From the NCBI RefSeq assembly GCF_001425385.1, contig NZ_LMQO01000002.1, positions 186,001-250,000 of the forward strand: a stretch of 64,000 bases of DNA. Direction: 5' to 3'. The position numbers were made by a program, and so were the translations under genes. This document shows positions 53,427 to 61,609 of the stretch, in pieces. The DNA comes from Sphingomonas sp. Leaf407. Lineage in GTDB: Bacteria; Pseudomonadota; Alphaproteobacteria; Sphingomonadales; Sphingomonadaceae. The notes below the pieces were generated by a model. It was not told the origin of the DNA. It ran no database searches and saw only the letters and a program-made list of their open reading frames with translations. Position 1 is the first letter of the stretch, and each line of letters starts with the position of its first letter.

Positions 53427-53806
53427 TCGCCGCCACGTTGATGCAGGCGATGCTGGTGGCGCGGGTGCGCGCGGCGATCCCCGAGGTGGCGGTGTTCGAT
53501 GCGCCGCCGGTGCGCGGGCTCCGGCCCTATGTGCTGATCGATACGCCGGCGCTGAGCGACTGGGGCACCAAGGATGCCGCCGGGCGCGAGGGGCGGGTGG
53601 TGGTGCAGGCGTTCGATACGGGCGAGCGGCCCGAACGGCTGCGCGACCTGGCGGCGCGGGTGGAGGCGGCGGTGCTGGGCGCGCCGGCCGAGTTGGCGGG
53701 GTGGCGGGTGGCGTCGCTGGTATTCCTGCGCGGCCGGCTGGCGCGCGAGGGGGAGGGGCGCTGGGTCGCGGTCGCCGAGTTTCGGGTGCGGATGCTGGCG
53801 GGGTGA
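53423..53806 (+). CDS. GTA tail terminator (gp8), DUF3168
   Basis: A 127-residue DUF3168-type protein capping the tail tube. 'MLVARVRAAIPEVAVFDAPPVRGLRPYVLIDTPALSDWGTKDAAGREGRVVVQAFDTGERPERLRDLAARVEAAVL' in segments shows the usual order: helix, strand 'PYVLID', 'D....R.G...VV...DTGE...R...L...V..A'. ATGA overlap with the gp7-position gene. Confidence 0.82.
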   Translation: MIAATLMQAMLVARVRAAIPEVAVFDAPPVRGLRPYVLIDTPALSDWGTKDAAGREGRVVVQAFDTGERPERLRDLAARVEAAVLGAPAELAGWRVASLVFLRGRLAREGEGRWVAVAEFRVRMLAG

Positions 53807-53892
53807 GGGTGCGGTTTGCTCCTTAGTGATCCCGGTGAGGGCTGGTGTCGATGGTTCAGCACGAGCCGGTGTTGGGGAATGTGCGGGACGGT

Positions 53893-53918
53893 GGATCCCG
53901 GCCTTCGCCGGGATGACG
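53893..53918. repeat. Short hairpin repeat, family C arm
   Basis: GGATCCCGGCCTTCGCCGGGATGACG, a single family-C arm (stem ATCCCGGC/GCCGGGAT), in the 188-bp gap between gp8 and the tail-tube gene. Confidence 0.7.
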
Positions 53919-53959
53919 AAGTGGGTGGGGCGGGTGGTGTGGCCTTGCCGATGACAATG

Positions 53960-53982
53960 GCAGGCGGGGGCCTGCGGCTTTT
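53960..53982 (+). terminator. Terminator-like hairpin before the tail-tube gene
   Basis: GCAGGC-GGGG-GCCTGC followed by GGCTTTTC, 13 bp before the tail-tube ATG. The stem (6 bp) is weaker than the two preceding terminators, but location and orientation are the same. Confidence 0.55.
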
Positions 53983-53994
53983 CAGGAGAATGAC

Positions 53995-54402
53995 ATGGCG
54001 GTGGAGAAGGGAAGCGCGTTCCTGCTCAAAGTCGGGAACGGGGCGTTGCCGGTCGTCTATACGACGGTGGCGGGGATGCGGACGACGCAGTTGAGCATCA
54101 ACGGCGAGGCGGTGGCGGTGACGTCCAAGGATTCGGGCGGGTGGCGCGACTTGCTGGCGGGCGCGGGGGTGCGGTCGGTCAGCGTGTCGGCGGCGGGGGT
54201 GTTCACCGGGGCTGCGGCCGAGGTGCGCATCCGGGGCAGCGCGCTTGTCGGGCGGATCGACGATTACCGGCTGACGTTCGAGGGCGGCGAGATGATGACC
54301 GGGCGGTTCCTCGTCACCCGGCTGGACTATGCCGGCGATTACAATGGCGAGCGCAGCTATACGCTGGCGCTCGAATCCTCGGGCGCGGTGGTGGCGGCAT
54401 GA
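53995..54402 (+). CDS. GTA major tail protein (gp9)
   Basis: A 135-residue tail-tube protein. 'GSAFLLKVGNGALPVVYTTVAGMRTTQLSINGEAVAVTSKDSGGWRDLLAGAGVRSVSVSAAGVF' in segments and 'YRLTFEGGEMMTGRFLVTRLDYAGDYNGERSYTLALESSG' match the phage major-tail-protein (TP901-1/gpV-like) pattern, in which 'T.KDS.GW..LL.G.G...'is highly characteristic. CAGGAGAATGAC precedes the ATG. The next gene overlaps by ATGA. Confidence 0.9.
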   Translation: MAVEKGSAFLLKVGNGALPVVYTTVAGMRTTQLSINGEAVAVTSKDSGGWRDLLAGAGVRSVSVSAAGVFTGAAAEVRIRGSALVGRIDDYRLTFEGGEMMTGRFLVTRLDYAGDYNGERSYTLALESSGAVVAA

Positions 54403-54710
54403 CCATGGCCGCCAATCCGGTGCGCGGCGAGGCGTCGTTGCGCGTGTGCGGCGAGACGCTGGTGCTGCGGCCGAGCTTCGCCGCGCTGGTCGCCGCCGAG
54501 GCGGAGGTGGGGTCGCTGCTGGCGCTGGTCGAGCGGGCGGCGGCGGGGCGGATCGGCATCGCCGAGCTGGTCGCGCTGCTGTGGCATTGCCTGCGCGATC
54601 CGCCGCCGGTCGACCGCGATGCCTTTGCCGAGGGGGTGACGGCGGCGGGCATCGCGGCGGCGACCCCGGCGCTCAAAGTGCTGATCGGGCAGATACTGGG
54701 CGGGCGATGA
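54399..54710 (+). CDS. GTA gp10 family protein (tail chaperone)
   Basis: A 103-residue member of the 'gene transfer agent family protein' group. 'NPVRGEASLRVCGETLVLRPSFAALVAAEAEVGSLLALVERAAAG' and 'IAELVALLWHCLRD' are diagnostic of GTA gp10, a probable tail-assembly chaperone binding the tape measure. ATGA overlaps on both sides. Confidence 0.88.
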   Translation: MTMAANPVRGEASLRVCGETLVLRPSFAALVAAEAEVGSLLALVERAAAGRIGIAELVALLWHCLRDPPPVDRDAFAEGVTAAGIAAATPALKVLIGQILGGR

Positions 54711-54898
54711 GTTTCGCCGAGGGGGCGGCGCGGGCCGCCGGGCTGGCGGGGGTGGCGTTCGGCTGGTCGCCCGACGCCTTCTGGGCCGCGACTCCCGCCG
54801 AATTGGCGGCGCTGGTGCGGGCGGTGGCCGGCGATGCGCCGACGCCGTGCGACCGGGCGACGATCACCAAATTGAAGGAGCGTTTTCCCGATGGATGA
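54707..54898 (+). CDS. Tail assembly chaperone (gp10.1 position)
   Basis: A 63-residue protein with 'FAEGAARAAGLAGVAFGWSPDAFWAATPAELAALVRAV', the standard pattern of the small phage_TAC_6 chaperones that follow gp10 in GTAs. Overlaps gp10 (ATGA) and gp11 (8 bp). Not a frameshift product of gp10: it has its own start. Confidence 0.82.
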   Translation: MSFAEGAARAAGLAGVAFGWSPDAFWAATPAELAALVRAVAGDAPTPCDRATITKLKERFPDG

Positions 54899-55442
54899 GG
54901 AAATCGAACGGCTGATCGTGCGCGTGCGCGCCGATACCGCAGGCTTCGCCGCCGATGTGGCGGCGATGCAGGGCAATCTGGACGGACCGTTTTCTGCCGG
55001 GGTCGACCGGGCGGGGCGGGCGATCGAAACGACGCTGGCGCGGGCGATCCGTACCGGCAGGCTGGGGTTCGACGACCTGCGCGATGTGGCGCTGAAAGTG
55101 CTGGGCGAGATCGCGGCCGCCGCCGTGCTGGGGTCGGGGACGCCGGGCGGCGGCGGGGCGGGGGGACTGATCGGGTTGCTCGGCCAGTTGATCGGCGGTG
55201 CGCCGGGGCGGGCGACCGGCGGTCCGGTCAGTCCGCAGCGGCCCTATTGGGTCGGCGAGCGTGGCCCCGAACTGTTCGTGCCGACCAGCAGCGGGCAGGT
55301 GATGCCGGCAGGCGCGGGTGAGGCGCGCGCGGTGCGGGTGGCGATCACGATAACCGGCCCACCGGGGCAGGAGGCGCAGGCGCTGCGCCAGTCGGGGCGG
55401 CAGGTCGCGCGCGCGGTGCGCGCCGCGCTGATGGAGGCGTGA
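54891..55442 (+). CDS. Short tail tape measure protein (gp11)
   Basis: A 183-residue minor tail protein. 'EIERLIVRVRADTAGFAADVAAMQGNLDGPFSAGVDRAGRAIETTLARAIRTGRLGFDDLRDVALKVLGEIAAAA' in parts is helical; the end 'GRATGGPVSPQRPYWVGERGPELFVPTSSGQVMPAG' is the well-known conserved tape-measure C-terminus (GG.V....PY.VGE.GPE.F.P...G...P). Very short compared with phage tape measures, as expected for the short GTA tail. Confidence 0.9.
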   Translation: MDEEIERLIVRVRADTAGFAADVAAMQGNLDGPFSAGVDRAGRAIETTLARAIRTGRLGFDDLRDVALKVLGEIAAAAVLGSGTPGGGGAGGLIGLLGQLIGGAPGRATGGPVSPQRPYWVGERGPELFVPTSSGQVMPAGAGEARAVRVAITITGPPGQEAQALRQSGRQVARAVRAALMEA

Positions 55443-55443
55443 G

Positions 55444-57732
55444 ATGGGCCATTGGCTGGCGAGCGAACGCACAGACCAGGAGGCGGGCGTACTGACCCGG
55501 TTCGATGCGGCGTACTGGACGGTCGATTTTCCCCGGCCGATGATGGCGTCGGTGGTGACGACGGCGGCGGATGCGCTGCGGGTCGATTGCGTCTTCTATC
55601 GGCGCGACGATCTGGCCGGGCTGATCTGGGCGGCGGAGGACAAGCACGATCATCCGTTGCTGCGCTATGCGACCGATCGCAATTTTCGTGGGTGCCGTCT
55701 GTCGTTCCGGTGGCGGTCGGGCGGGGTGCGGCCGCTGGATGTGGTGCATGGCCCGGTGCTGACGATCGAGGGACGCGACGCGAGCGGTGCGCCGCGCGCG
55801 TGGTATGTGCGGTTGTGGAACTATGCGGTCGGCGACCCGGAGGATGCGGTGGTCGCCATCGACTTCGCGAGGGTCGAGGGCGGGTTCCTGCTGCCGGGGG
55901 AGGCCGATCCGGTGTGGGCGGGTGATGTCGACCGGATGTTCGTGTCGCTGGTGCCGCCGGGCTATGACGCGGGCGACGCGCCGCTGGCGGCACCGGCCGA
56001 GGGGTGGGTCGAGCTGTCGGACCTGCGCTGCGAGGGGCCGGGATCGGTGTTGGCGGTGGGCGATGTGGTTGTGCCCGAACATGGGCTGGGCATCTGTAGC
56101 GGCTATGACGACAGCTATCACCTGACGCCAGCGCGGTTGCTGCACAATGCGCTGCGGCTGGGGTATCGCGGCGACATCGTCCATTATGTCGGCATGAGCC
56201 ATTATTTCCGGCTCGAGCGCGCGGGCGGCGGGTTGTTCGTGTCGCTGGCCGGCGGGGTGCTGAACGCGGCGTGCGCGGCGTGGCATCGTGACTTCGCGGC
56301 GCGGGCACTGGCGCTGGGGTACGGCGTCATCTGGTCGCTCAGCTACGAACTGTTCGACGCGCATTGCTGGGGCGACTGGAAGCAGCGCGCGAGCGACGGG
56401 TCGCCCGCGCTGACCGGGTGGGTGCCGCCGTCGACGCTGCTGTCGCCGGCGCATCCGGGGGCGATGGCGTATTTGCAGGCGGTGGCGCGGGCGTTCGTCG
56501 GTATCGCGGTGGTGGCGGGGTTGGTGCCGAAGTTTCAGGTGGGCGAGCCGTGGTGGTGGGTGACGCCCGGCCATCGCATTTGCCTGTACGATGCGGCGGC
56601 GAAGGTCGCGCTGGGCGGCGATCCGGTGGTGATCGACGATGTGCGCGGGGACCTGGATGCCGCCCGGCGCGAGCTGCTCGACCGGGCGGGGGCGCTGCTG
56701 GCGGCGTCGACCGCCGCGCTGGGGCAGGCGGCGCGCGCGGCGGGGGCGGTGCAGGTGCTGCTGCTCGCCTATCTGCCGACCATTCTCGATCCCGCCGCGC
56801 CACAGGTGAAGCGCGCGAACCTGCCGGTGGGGTGGGCGCGGCCGGCGTTCGATGTGCTGCAACTGGAGGATTACGACTGGGCGGCGACCGGCAATGTCGG
56901 GGCGAGCGTGCGGGCGGTCGCGGCGGCCGAGGCAAGGCTGGGCTATCCGGTCGGCGAACAGCAATATTTTGCCGGGTTCGTGCTGCGGGGCGAGGACCGG
57001 GAGCAATGGACGGCGATCGTGGCGGCAGCGCAGCGGGCAAGGGCGCGCGGGGTGGCCGGCGTGTTCCTGTGGGCGCTGCCGCAGGTGCTGCGCGACGGAT
57101 TGGTGTGGTTCGACGAGGAGGATGGCGTGGAGGCGTTCGACGATGTGCGCTTTCCGCTGGCGCTGGGCGCGCAGGCGGAGGTGATCCCCGAAACGCAGAC
57201 CGCGATCGCGGCCGGGGCGGGCGGGGCGGAGGTGCGCGGCATCGGCTGGGCCGAACCGCGCACCCGCTATGACGTGGCGCCGGGGGTGCGGTCGCAGGAG
57301 GATGTGGCGGTGTTGCTGGCGTTCTTTCGTGCACGGCTGGGGCCGGCGCGGGGGTTCCGGTTGCAGGACCCGTTCGATCACGCGACCGGCGATCCGGTGG
57401 GGCCGCGCGACGTGGCGCTGGGAGTAGGCGACGGGGCGACGACACGGTATCCGCTCGTCAAACGCTATGGCGCGATGGTGCGGCGGATCACCCGGCCGGT
57501 GGCGGGCAGCGTCCGGGTGAGCGTCGGCGGGGTCGAGACGCAGGGGTTCAGTGTGGAGGCCGGGGGCTTCGTGCTGCTCGATGTCGCGCCGGGGCCGGGC
57601 GTGGGCGTGGCGGCCGGCTTCGGCTTCGATGTGCCGGTGCGCTTCGCCGAGGACCGGTTGCAGGTGGCGCGGACCACACATGGCGCGGCCGAGGCGGTGA
57701 GCGTGCCGCTGATCGAGCTGCGCGAACCATGA
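55444..57732 (+). CDS. Distal tail protein gp12 (DUF2460) fused to an N-terminal sheath/TIM-barrel-like region
   Basis: A 762-residue protein. The C-terminal 200 residues (from about 560) are a standard gp12/DUF2460 distal tail protein: 'TRYDVAPGVRSQEDVAVLLAFFRARLGPARGFRLQDPFDH', 'VGDGATTRYPLVKRYG', 'VRRITRPV'. Before it stands about 560 residues absent from RcGTA gp12 (about 210 long): a beta-rich part (1 to about 200; 'WTVDFPRPMMASVVTTAADALRVDCVFYRRDDLAGLIW') and an alpha/beta part with 'DIVHYVGMSHYFRLE', 'VIWSLSYELFDAHCWGDWKQR', 'PKFQVGEPWWW', and 'YPVGEQQYFAGF' that looks like a glycosidase-type barrel. It resembles non-contractile tail sheath proteins. Confidence 0.8.
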   Translation: MGHWLASERTDQEAGVLTRFDAAYWTVDFPRPMMASVVTTAADALRVDCVFYRRDDLAGLIWAAEDKHDHPLLRYATDRNFRGCRLSFRWRSGGVRPLDVVHGPVLTIEGRDASGAPRAWYVRLWNYAVGDPEDAVVAIDFARVEGGFLLPGEADPVWAGDVDRMFVSLVPPGYDAGDAPLAAPAEGWVELSDLRCEGPGSVLAVGDVVVPEHGLGICSGYDDSYHLTPARLLHNALRLGYRGDIVHYVGMSHYFRLERAGGGLFVSLAGGVLNAACAAWHRDFAARALALGYGVIWSLSYELFDAHCWGDWKQRASDGSPALTGWVPPSTLLSPAHPGAMAYLQAVARAFVGIAVVAGLVPKFQVGEPWWWVTPGHRICLYDAAAKVALGGDPVVIDDVRGDLDAARRELLDRAGALLAASTAALGQAARAAGAVQVLLLAYLPTILDPAAPQVKRANLPVGWARPAFDVLQLEDYDWAATGNVGASVRAVAAAEARLGYPVGEQQYFAGFVLRGEDREQWTAIVAAAQRARARGVAGVFLWALPQVLRDGLVWFDEEDGVEAFDDVRFPLALGAQAEVIPETQTAIAAGAGGAEVRGIGWAEPRTRYDVAPGVRSQEDVAVLLAFFRARLGPARGFRLQDPFDHATGDPVGPRDVALGVGDGATTRYPLVKRYGAMVRRITRPVAGSVRVSVGGVETQGFSVEAGGFVLLDVAPGPGVGVAAGFGFDVPVRFAEDRLQVARTTHGAAEAVSVPLIELREP

Positions 57733-58517
57733 GTGGGGACAGGCTGGTGACGCTGGCGTGGTGCTGGCGGATCGAGCGGGTCGATGGCGTCACGATCGGG
57801 TTGACCGCGCATGACCGCGATCTGGTGGTGGCGGGGCTGACCTATCGTGCCGCGCCGGGGATGATGCCCTCGGCGATTGTGCGCGACGATACGGCGGGCG
57901 CCCCGGCGCTGGAGGTGGGCGGGGCACTGAGCCACCGGGCGGTGGCGGAGCGCGACCTGCTGGCCGGGCGCTATGACGGGGCGCGGATCAGCGTGTTCGC
58001 GTGGGACTGGAGCGCGGAGGTGGCGACGCCGGTCGCCGGGGGGCGGATCGGCAGCGTGGCGACGGCGCGGGGCGGCTTCACCGCCGAATTGCTGGGGGTG
58101 GAGGTGGCGCTCGACCGGGCGGTGGTCGAGACGACGTCGCCGGGATGTCGCGCGACGCTGGGCGATGCGCGGTGCCGGGTACCGATGGCGGAGCGACGCA
58201 GGGTGGTGCGGGTGAGCGCGCAGGCGGGCAACCGGCTGGTGCTGGCGGGCGGCGGGGTGGGCTGTGCCGGCGGGCGGCTGCGCTGGATCGGCGGGGCGAA
58301 CGGCGGGCTGGCCGAGCGGATCGTCGTCGGGGATGCCACTGGCGTGGTGCTGGTGCGGGTGCCGGCGTTCGAGGGGGCGGGCGCGCTGGTCGAGGTGGGC
58401 GAGGGGTGCGACGGGACGCTCGCCACGTGTCGCGACCGGTTCGGCAATGTCGCCAATTTCCGGGGCGAGCCGCATCTGCCGGGCATCGACCTGCTGACGC
58501 GCTATCCCGGCGCATGA
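57729..58517 (+). CDS. GTA hub protein (gp13), DUF2163
   Basis: A 262-residue baseplate-hub protein. 'LAWCWRIERVDGVTIGLTAHDRDLVVAGLTYRAAPGMMPSAIV' starts the DUF2163 domain; conserved Cys follow in 'SPGCRATLGDARCRVPM' and 'GEGCDGTLATCRDRFGN', the latter 'C.....TC..RFGN..NFRGEPHLPG' being the family hallmark and, in RcGTA, an iron-sulfur-binding hub element. ATGA overlaps on both ends. Confidence 0.92.
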   Translation: MSGDRLVTLAWCWRIERVDGVTIGLTAHDRDLVVAGLTYRAAPGMMPSAIVRDDTAGAPALEVGGALSHRAVAERDLLAGRYDGARISVFAWDWSAEVATPVAGGRIGSVATARGGFTAELLGVEVALDRAVVETTSPGCRATLGDARCRVPMAERRRVVRVSAQAGNRLVLAGGGVGCAGGRLRWIGGANGGLAERIVVGDATGVVLVRVPAFEGAGALVEVGEGCDGTLATCRDRFGNVANFRGEPHLPGIDLLTRYPGA

Positions 58518-58894
58518 GCGCGGTGGTGGCGCGGGCGCGTGCGGCGATCGGGGCGCGGTTCCGGGTGCAGGGGCGGTCGGTGGAGGGCGGGTTCGACTGT
58601 GTCGGGCTGGTCGGCTGGGCGACCGGGCGGGCGGTGCCGCGAGGTTATCCGGCGCGGTGTGGCGATGCGGCGCGGGCGGGCGATGCGCTGGCGGCGGCGG
58701 GGTTCGTCGCGGTCGGGGAGGCACGGCCGGGCGACGTGCTGCTGCTGGCGAGCGCGCCGGGGCAGTTGCATCTGGCGATCGTGAGCGAGCTCGGGATCAT
58801 CCACGCCGACGGCGTGGCGCGCCGGGTGGTCGAGCGGCCGGGCGTGCCGCCGTGGCCGGTGATCGGGGTGTGGCGGATGGAGGAAGCGGGCTGA
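58514..58894 (+). CDS. GTA tail peptidase (gp14), NlpC/P60
   Basis: A 126-residue peptidoglycan endopeptidase. The catalytic Cys is in 'GGFDCVGLVGW' (residue about 29), the His probably in 'GQLHLAIVSELG', followed by 'IIHADGVARRVVERPGVPPWPVIGVWR', the usual NlpC/P60 order. Cuts the wall of the recipient during DNA entry. TGATG overlap with gp15. Confidence 0.9.
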   Translation: MSAVVARARAAIGARFRVQGRSVEGGFDCVGLVGWATGRAVPRGYPARCGDAARAGDALAAAGFVAVGEARPGDVLLLASAPGQLHLAIVSELGIIHADGVARRVVERPGVPPWPVIGVWRMEEAG

Positions 58895-61002
58895 TGGCGA
58901 GTGTGGTGCTGACGACGCTGGGCGGAGCGGTCGGTGGGCCGGTCGGCCGGGCGCTGGGGGCGGTGGCCGGGCGGACGATCGATGCCGCGCTGTTCGGCGG
59001 CAAGCGGCGCGAGGGGCCGCGGCTGACCGAACTCAGGGTACAGACGTCAAGCTATGGCAGCGCGATCCCGAAGCTGTTCGGGACGATGCGGGTGGCGGGC
59101 ACGGTGATCTGGGCGACCGACCTGCGCGAATCGGCGGCGACGACCGGCAGCAAGACCGGCGGGCGGACGACGCAGTACAGCTATTCGGCGTCGTTCGCCG
59201 TCGCATTGTCGGCGCGTTCGATCCGGGGGGTGGGGCGCATCTGGGCCGAGGGCAAGCTGCTGCGCGGGGCGGCGGGCGACTGGAAGAGCCGCACCGGGTT
59301 TCGCTGGTATCCGGGCGACGAGGCGCAGATGCCCGATCCGCTGATCGCGAGCGTCGTGGGGGTGGGCAGCGCGCCGGCCTATCGCGGCATCGCCTATGTG
59401 GTGTTCGAGGAGTTGGCGCTGGCCGATTTCGGCAATCGCATCCCCTCGCTGACCTTCGAGGTGATCGCCGATGCCGCGCCGGTCGCGGTCGGCACGATCG
59501 CGGGCGTGTTGAGCGACGGGGTGATCGGCGGGCAGGCGGGGCCGGTGCTGGGCGGGTTCGCCGCCGAGGGGACCAGCGTCGGCGATGCGGTGGCGGCGCT
59601 GATAGATCCGATCGGCGGCTGGTATGCGGCCGGCGGCGGCGGGCTGGACCTGTGTTTCGGGGCGGGGCCGGCGCGGACGGTGTCGCCGGGGGCGGGTGCG
59701 CCCAGCCGGCGGCGGGCTCCGGTCGAGCCGCGCGATGTCGTGGTCGCCTATCACGACAGTGCGCGCGATTATCAGACAGGAGTGCAGCAGGTGCGGACGC
59801 CGGGCGCGCGGGCGACCGAGCGGATCGCGCTGCCCGCTGCGATGCAGGCCGGTGACGCGGCGGCGCTGGCGGGGATGGTCGCGGCGCGGCTGGCCAGCGG
59901 GGGCGAGGGGCGGACGCTGATGCTCGGCTGGGACGCGATCGACCTGCGCCCGGGCGAGCGGGTGACGATCGCCGGCGAGGACGGGCGGTGGCGCGTCCGC
60001 CGTGTCGCGATCGAGGCGGACGGCATAACCGCCGATCTGGTGCCGATCCCGTTCGCCGCGCCGGGGCCGGTGGCGGCGGACGGCGCGCCGGTGCTGGCCG
60101 CCGACGTGCTGCCGGGCGACACCCGGTTGCGGCTGATCGAGGTGCCGGGCGCGGGCGATACGCTGCAGGTGATGGCGGTCGCGGCGGGGACGGCACCCGG
60201 CTGGCGGCGGGCGACGTTGCTGGCCGGCGACGATGCGACAGGGTGGCGCGAGATCGGCATGACGGCGGCGGCGGGGACGATCGGCACGGTGCCGGGCGTG
60301 CTGGGACCGGGCACGGCGGCGATCGAGGACCGGACGAGCGAGATCGATGTCGTGCTGCTGCACGATGCGATGACGCTGGCCGATGCCGATGCGGCGGCGC
60401 TGGACCAGGGGGCCAATGCCGCATTGATCGGTGACGAGATCGTCCAGTTCGGCCGGGCGCGGCGCATGGGTGCGGCACGCTGGCGATTGTCGCTGCTGTG
60501 GCGCGGGCGGCAGGGGAGCGACTGGGCGATGGGGAGCCATGGTCCGGGCGAGGGCTTCGTGCTGCTCGATCCGGCGACGCTGCGCGCGATCGACGATCCG
60601 CCGCCGAGGGTCGGGCGGGCGATCCGCGCGATGGCGAGTGGAATCGCCCCCGACGACGTGGCCGAGACGGCGATCGTACCCGACGGCCGCGCGTTGGTGC
60701 CGCCGGCACCGGTGCATGGCCGGATCGACCGGGTGGGTGGCGTGCTGGCCGTCCGCTGGGTCCGGCGGGCGCGGGGTGTGGCGGGGTGGCGCGATTCGAT
60801 CGACCTGCCGCTGGGCGAGGAACGCGAGGCGTATCTTGTGACGATCGCGCACGCCGATGGCCGTGGCGAGACGATCGAGGTCGCGATGCCCGCCGTCACC
60901 CTGCCGGTGCCGGGCGCGGCGGCGCAAATCATGGTGCGCCAGATCGGCACGCATGGCGCGTCGCGACCGATGATCCTTCCCTTTCTGCCGGAGATACCAT
61001 GA
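58894..61002 (+). CDS. GTA tail tip/host specificity protein (gp15), shortened
   Basis: A 702-residue megatron-type protein. The start 'ASVVLTTLGGAVGGPVGRALGAVAGRTIDAALFG' is hydrophobic; 'GPRLTELRVQTSSYGSAIPKLFGTMRVAGTVIWATDL', 'YSYSASFAVALSARSIRGVGRIWAEGKLLR', 'YRGIAYVVFEELALADFGNRIPSLTFEV' are the gp15 tail-tip hub pattern. RcGTA gp15 is about 1300 residues and begins with a TIM-barrel-like domain; here this domain is absent from gp15. The C-terminal half reads as small beta domains (for instance 'VLLDPATLRAIDDPP', 'FNIII-type WRDSIDLPLGEE'). Confidence 0.88.
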   Translation: MASVVLTTLGGAVGGPVGRALGAVAGRTIDAALFGGKRREGPRLTELRVQTSSYGSAIPKLFGTMRVAGTVIWATDLRESAATTGSKTGGRTTQYSYSASFAVALSARSIRGVGRIWAEGKLLRGAAGDWKSRTGFRWYPGDEAQMPDPLIASVVGVGSAPAYRGIAYVVFEELALADFGNRIPSLTFEVIADAAPVAVGTIAGVLSDGVIGGQAGPVLGGFAAEGTSVGDAVAALIDPIGGWYAAGGGGLDLCFGAGPARTVSPGAGAPSRRRAPVEPRDVVVAYHDSARDYQTGVQQVRTPGARATERIALPAAMQAGDAAALAGMVAARLASGGEGRTLMLGWDAIDLRPGERVTIAGEDGRWRVRRVAIEADGITADLVPIPFAAPGPVAADGAPVLAADVLPGDTRLRLIEVPGAGDTLQVMAVAAGTAPGWRRATLLAGDDATGWREIGMTAAAGTIGTVPGVLGPGTAAIEDRTSEIDVVLLHDAMTLADADAAALDQGANAALIGDEIVQFGRARRMGAARWRLSLLWRGRQGSDWAMGSHGPGEGFVLLDPATLRAIDDPPPRVGRAIRAMASGIAPDDVAETAIVPDGRALVPPAPVHGRIDRVGGVLAVRWVRRARGVAGWRDSIDLPLGEEREAYLVTIAHADGRGETIEVAMPAVTLPVPGAAAQIMVRQIGTHGASRPMILPFLPEIP

Positions 61003-61502
61003 TGACCGACCGGACCGCACGGCTTGCGCTGCCGCTGTTGCACAGTTCGCAGGCGCAAAAGGAAATGACGCATAACGAGGCGCTGACGTGCATCGACCTG
61101 CTGTTGCACGGCGGTATCGAGGGGGTCGGCGAAGACACGCCCCCGGCCACCGCGCAGCCCGGACAATGCTGGATCGTGGGCGATGCGCCGGTCGGCGCGT
61201 GGGCGGGAAGCGCGCGCCGGGTCGCGGGGATGACGGCGGGCGGCTGGCGCTTCGTTGCCCCACGCGAGGGCATGGCCTTGTGGTGGGCCGGTGGCGAAAC
61301 GACCGTGGTGTTCCGCGGGGCGCAGTGGCGGATCGGCGAGCTTCATGCCCGGCGGCTGATGGTCGAGGGAACCGCCGTGGTGGGGGCGCAGCGGCCGGCG
61401 ATTCCGGGGGCGAATGGCGGAAACGTGCGGGATGTCGAAGCCCGCGCCACCCTCGATACGGTACTGACGGCACTCCGCGATCACGGCCTGATTGGCCGGT
61501 GA
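60999..61502 (+). CDS. DUF2793 protein, probable GTA tail accessory
   Basis: A 167-residue protein. 'TARLALPLLHSSQAQKEMTHNEALTCIDLLLHGGIEG' and 'PGQCWIVGDAPVGAWAGSARRVAGMTAGGWRFVAPREGMALWW' are the DUF2793 hallmarks, seen at the 3' end of GTA and phage tail modules. It overlaps gp15 by 4 bp, so it is part of the operon. Likely a fibre or receptor-binding component; no terminator is seen in the 107 bp after it. Confidence 0.85.
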   Translation: MMTDRTARLALPLLHSSQAQKEMTHNEALTCIDLLLHGGIEGVGEDTPPATAQPGQCWIVGDAPVGAWAGSARRVAGMTAGGWRFVAPREGMALWWAGGETTVVFRGAQWRIGELHARRLMVEGTAVVGAQRPAIPGANGGNVRDVEARATLDTVLTALRDHGLIGR

Positions 61503-61609
61503 AATCGTGTCGTTTGTGCAACACCGCGATTTTTGTGCGCTTGCGCGGCAACCAACGCTTCGGTACTTGGTTTGCGCTGTCCGTAGGACAACTGTGAAAG
61601 GGGACTAGA

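Noticed and set aside
54399..54898. Programmed frameshift linking gp10 and gp10.1 as in phage tail chaperones
   Set aside because: The second gene has its own ATG with an ATGA overlap, and no slippery heptamer is visible at the junction.
55345..57681. Long minus-strand open frames opposite GTA genes (also around 59.0-61.7 kb, 31.4-33.2 kb and 33.9-35.9 kb)
   Set aside because: They are antisense shadows of real high-GC genes: Arg/Pro/His-rich low-complexity translations with no recognisable domains or ribosome sites.
61503..61609. ompA as part of the GTA operon
   Set aside because: Separate ribosome site and terminator, different codon use, and a 107-bp gap; OmpA is a housekeeping envelope protein.
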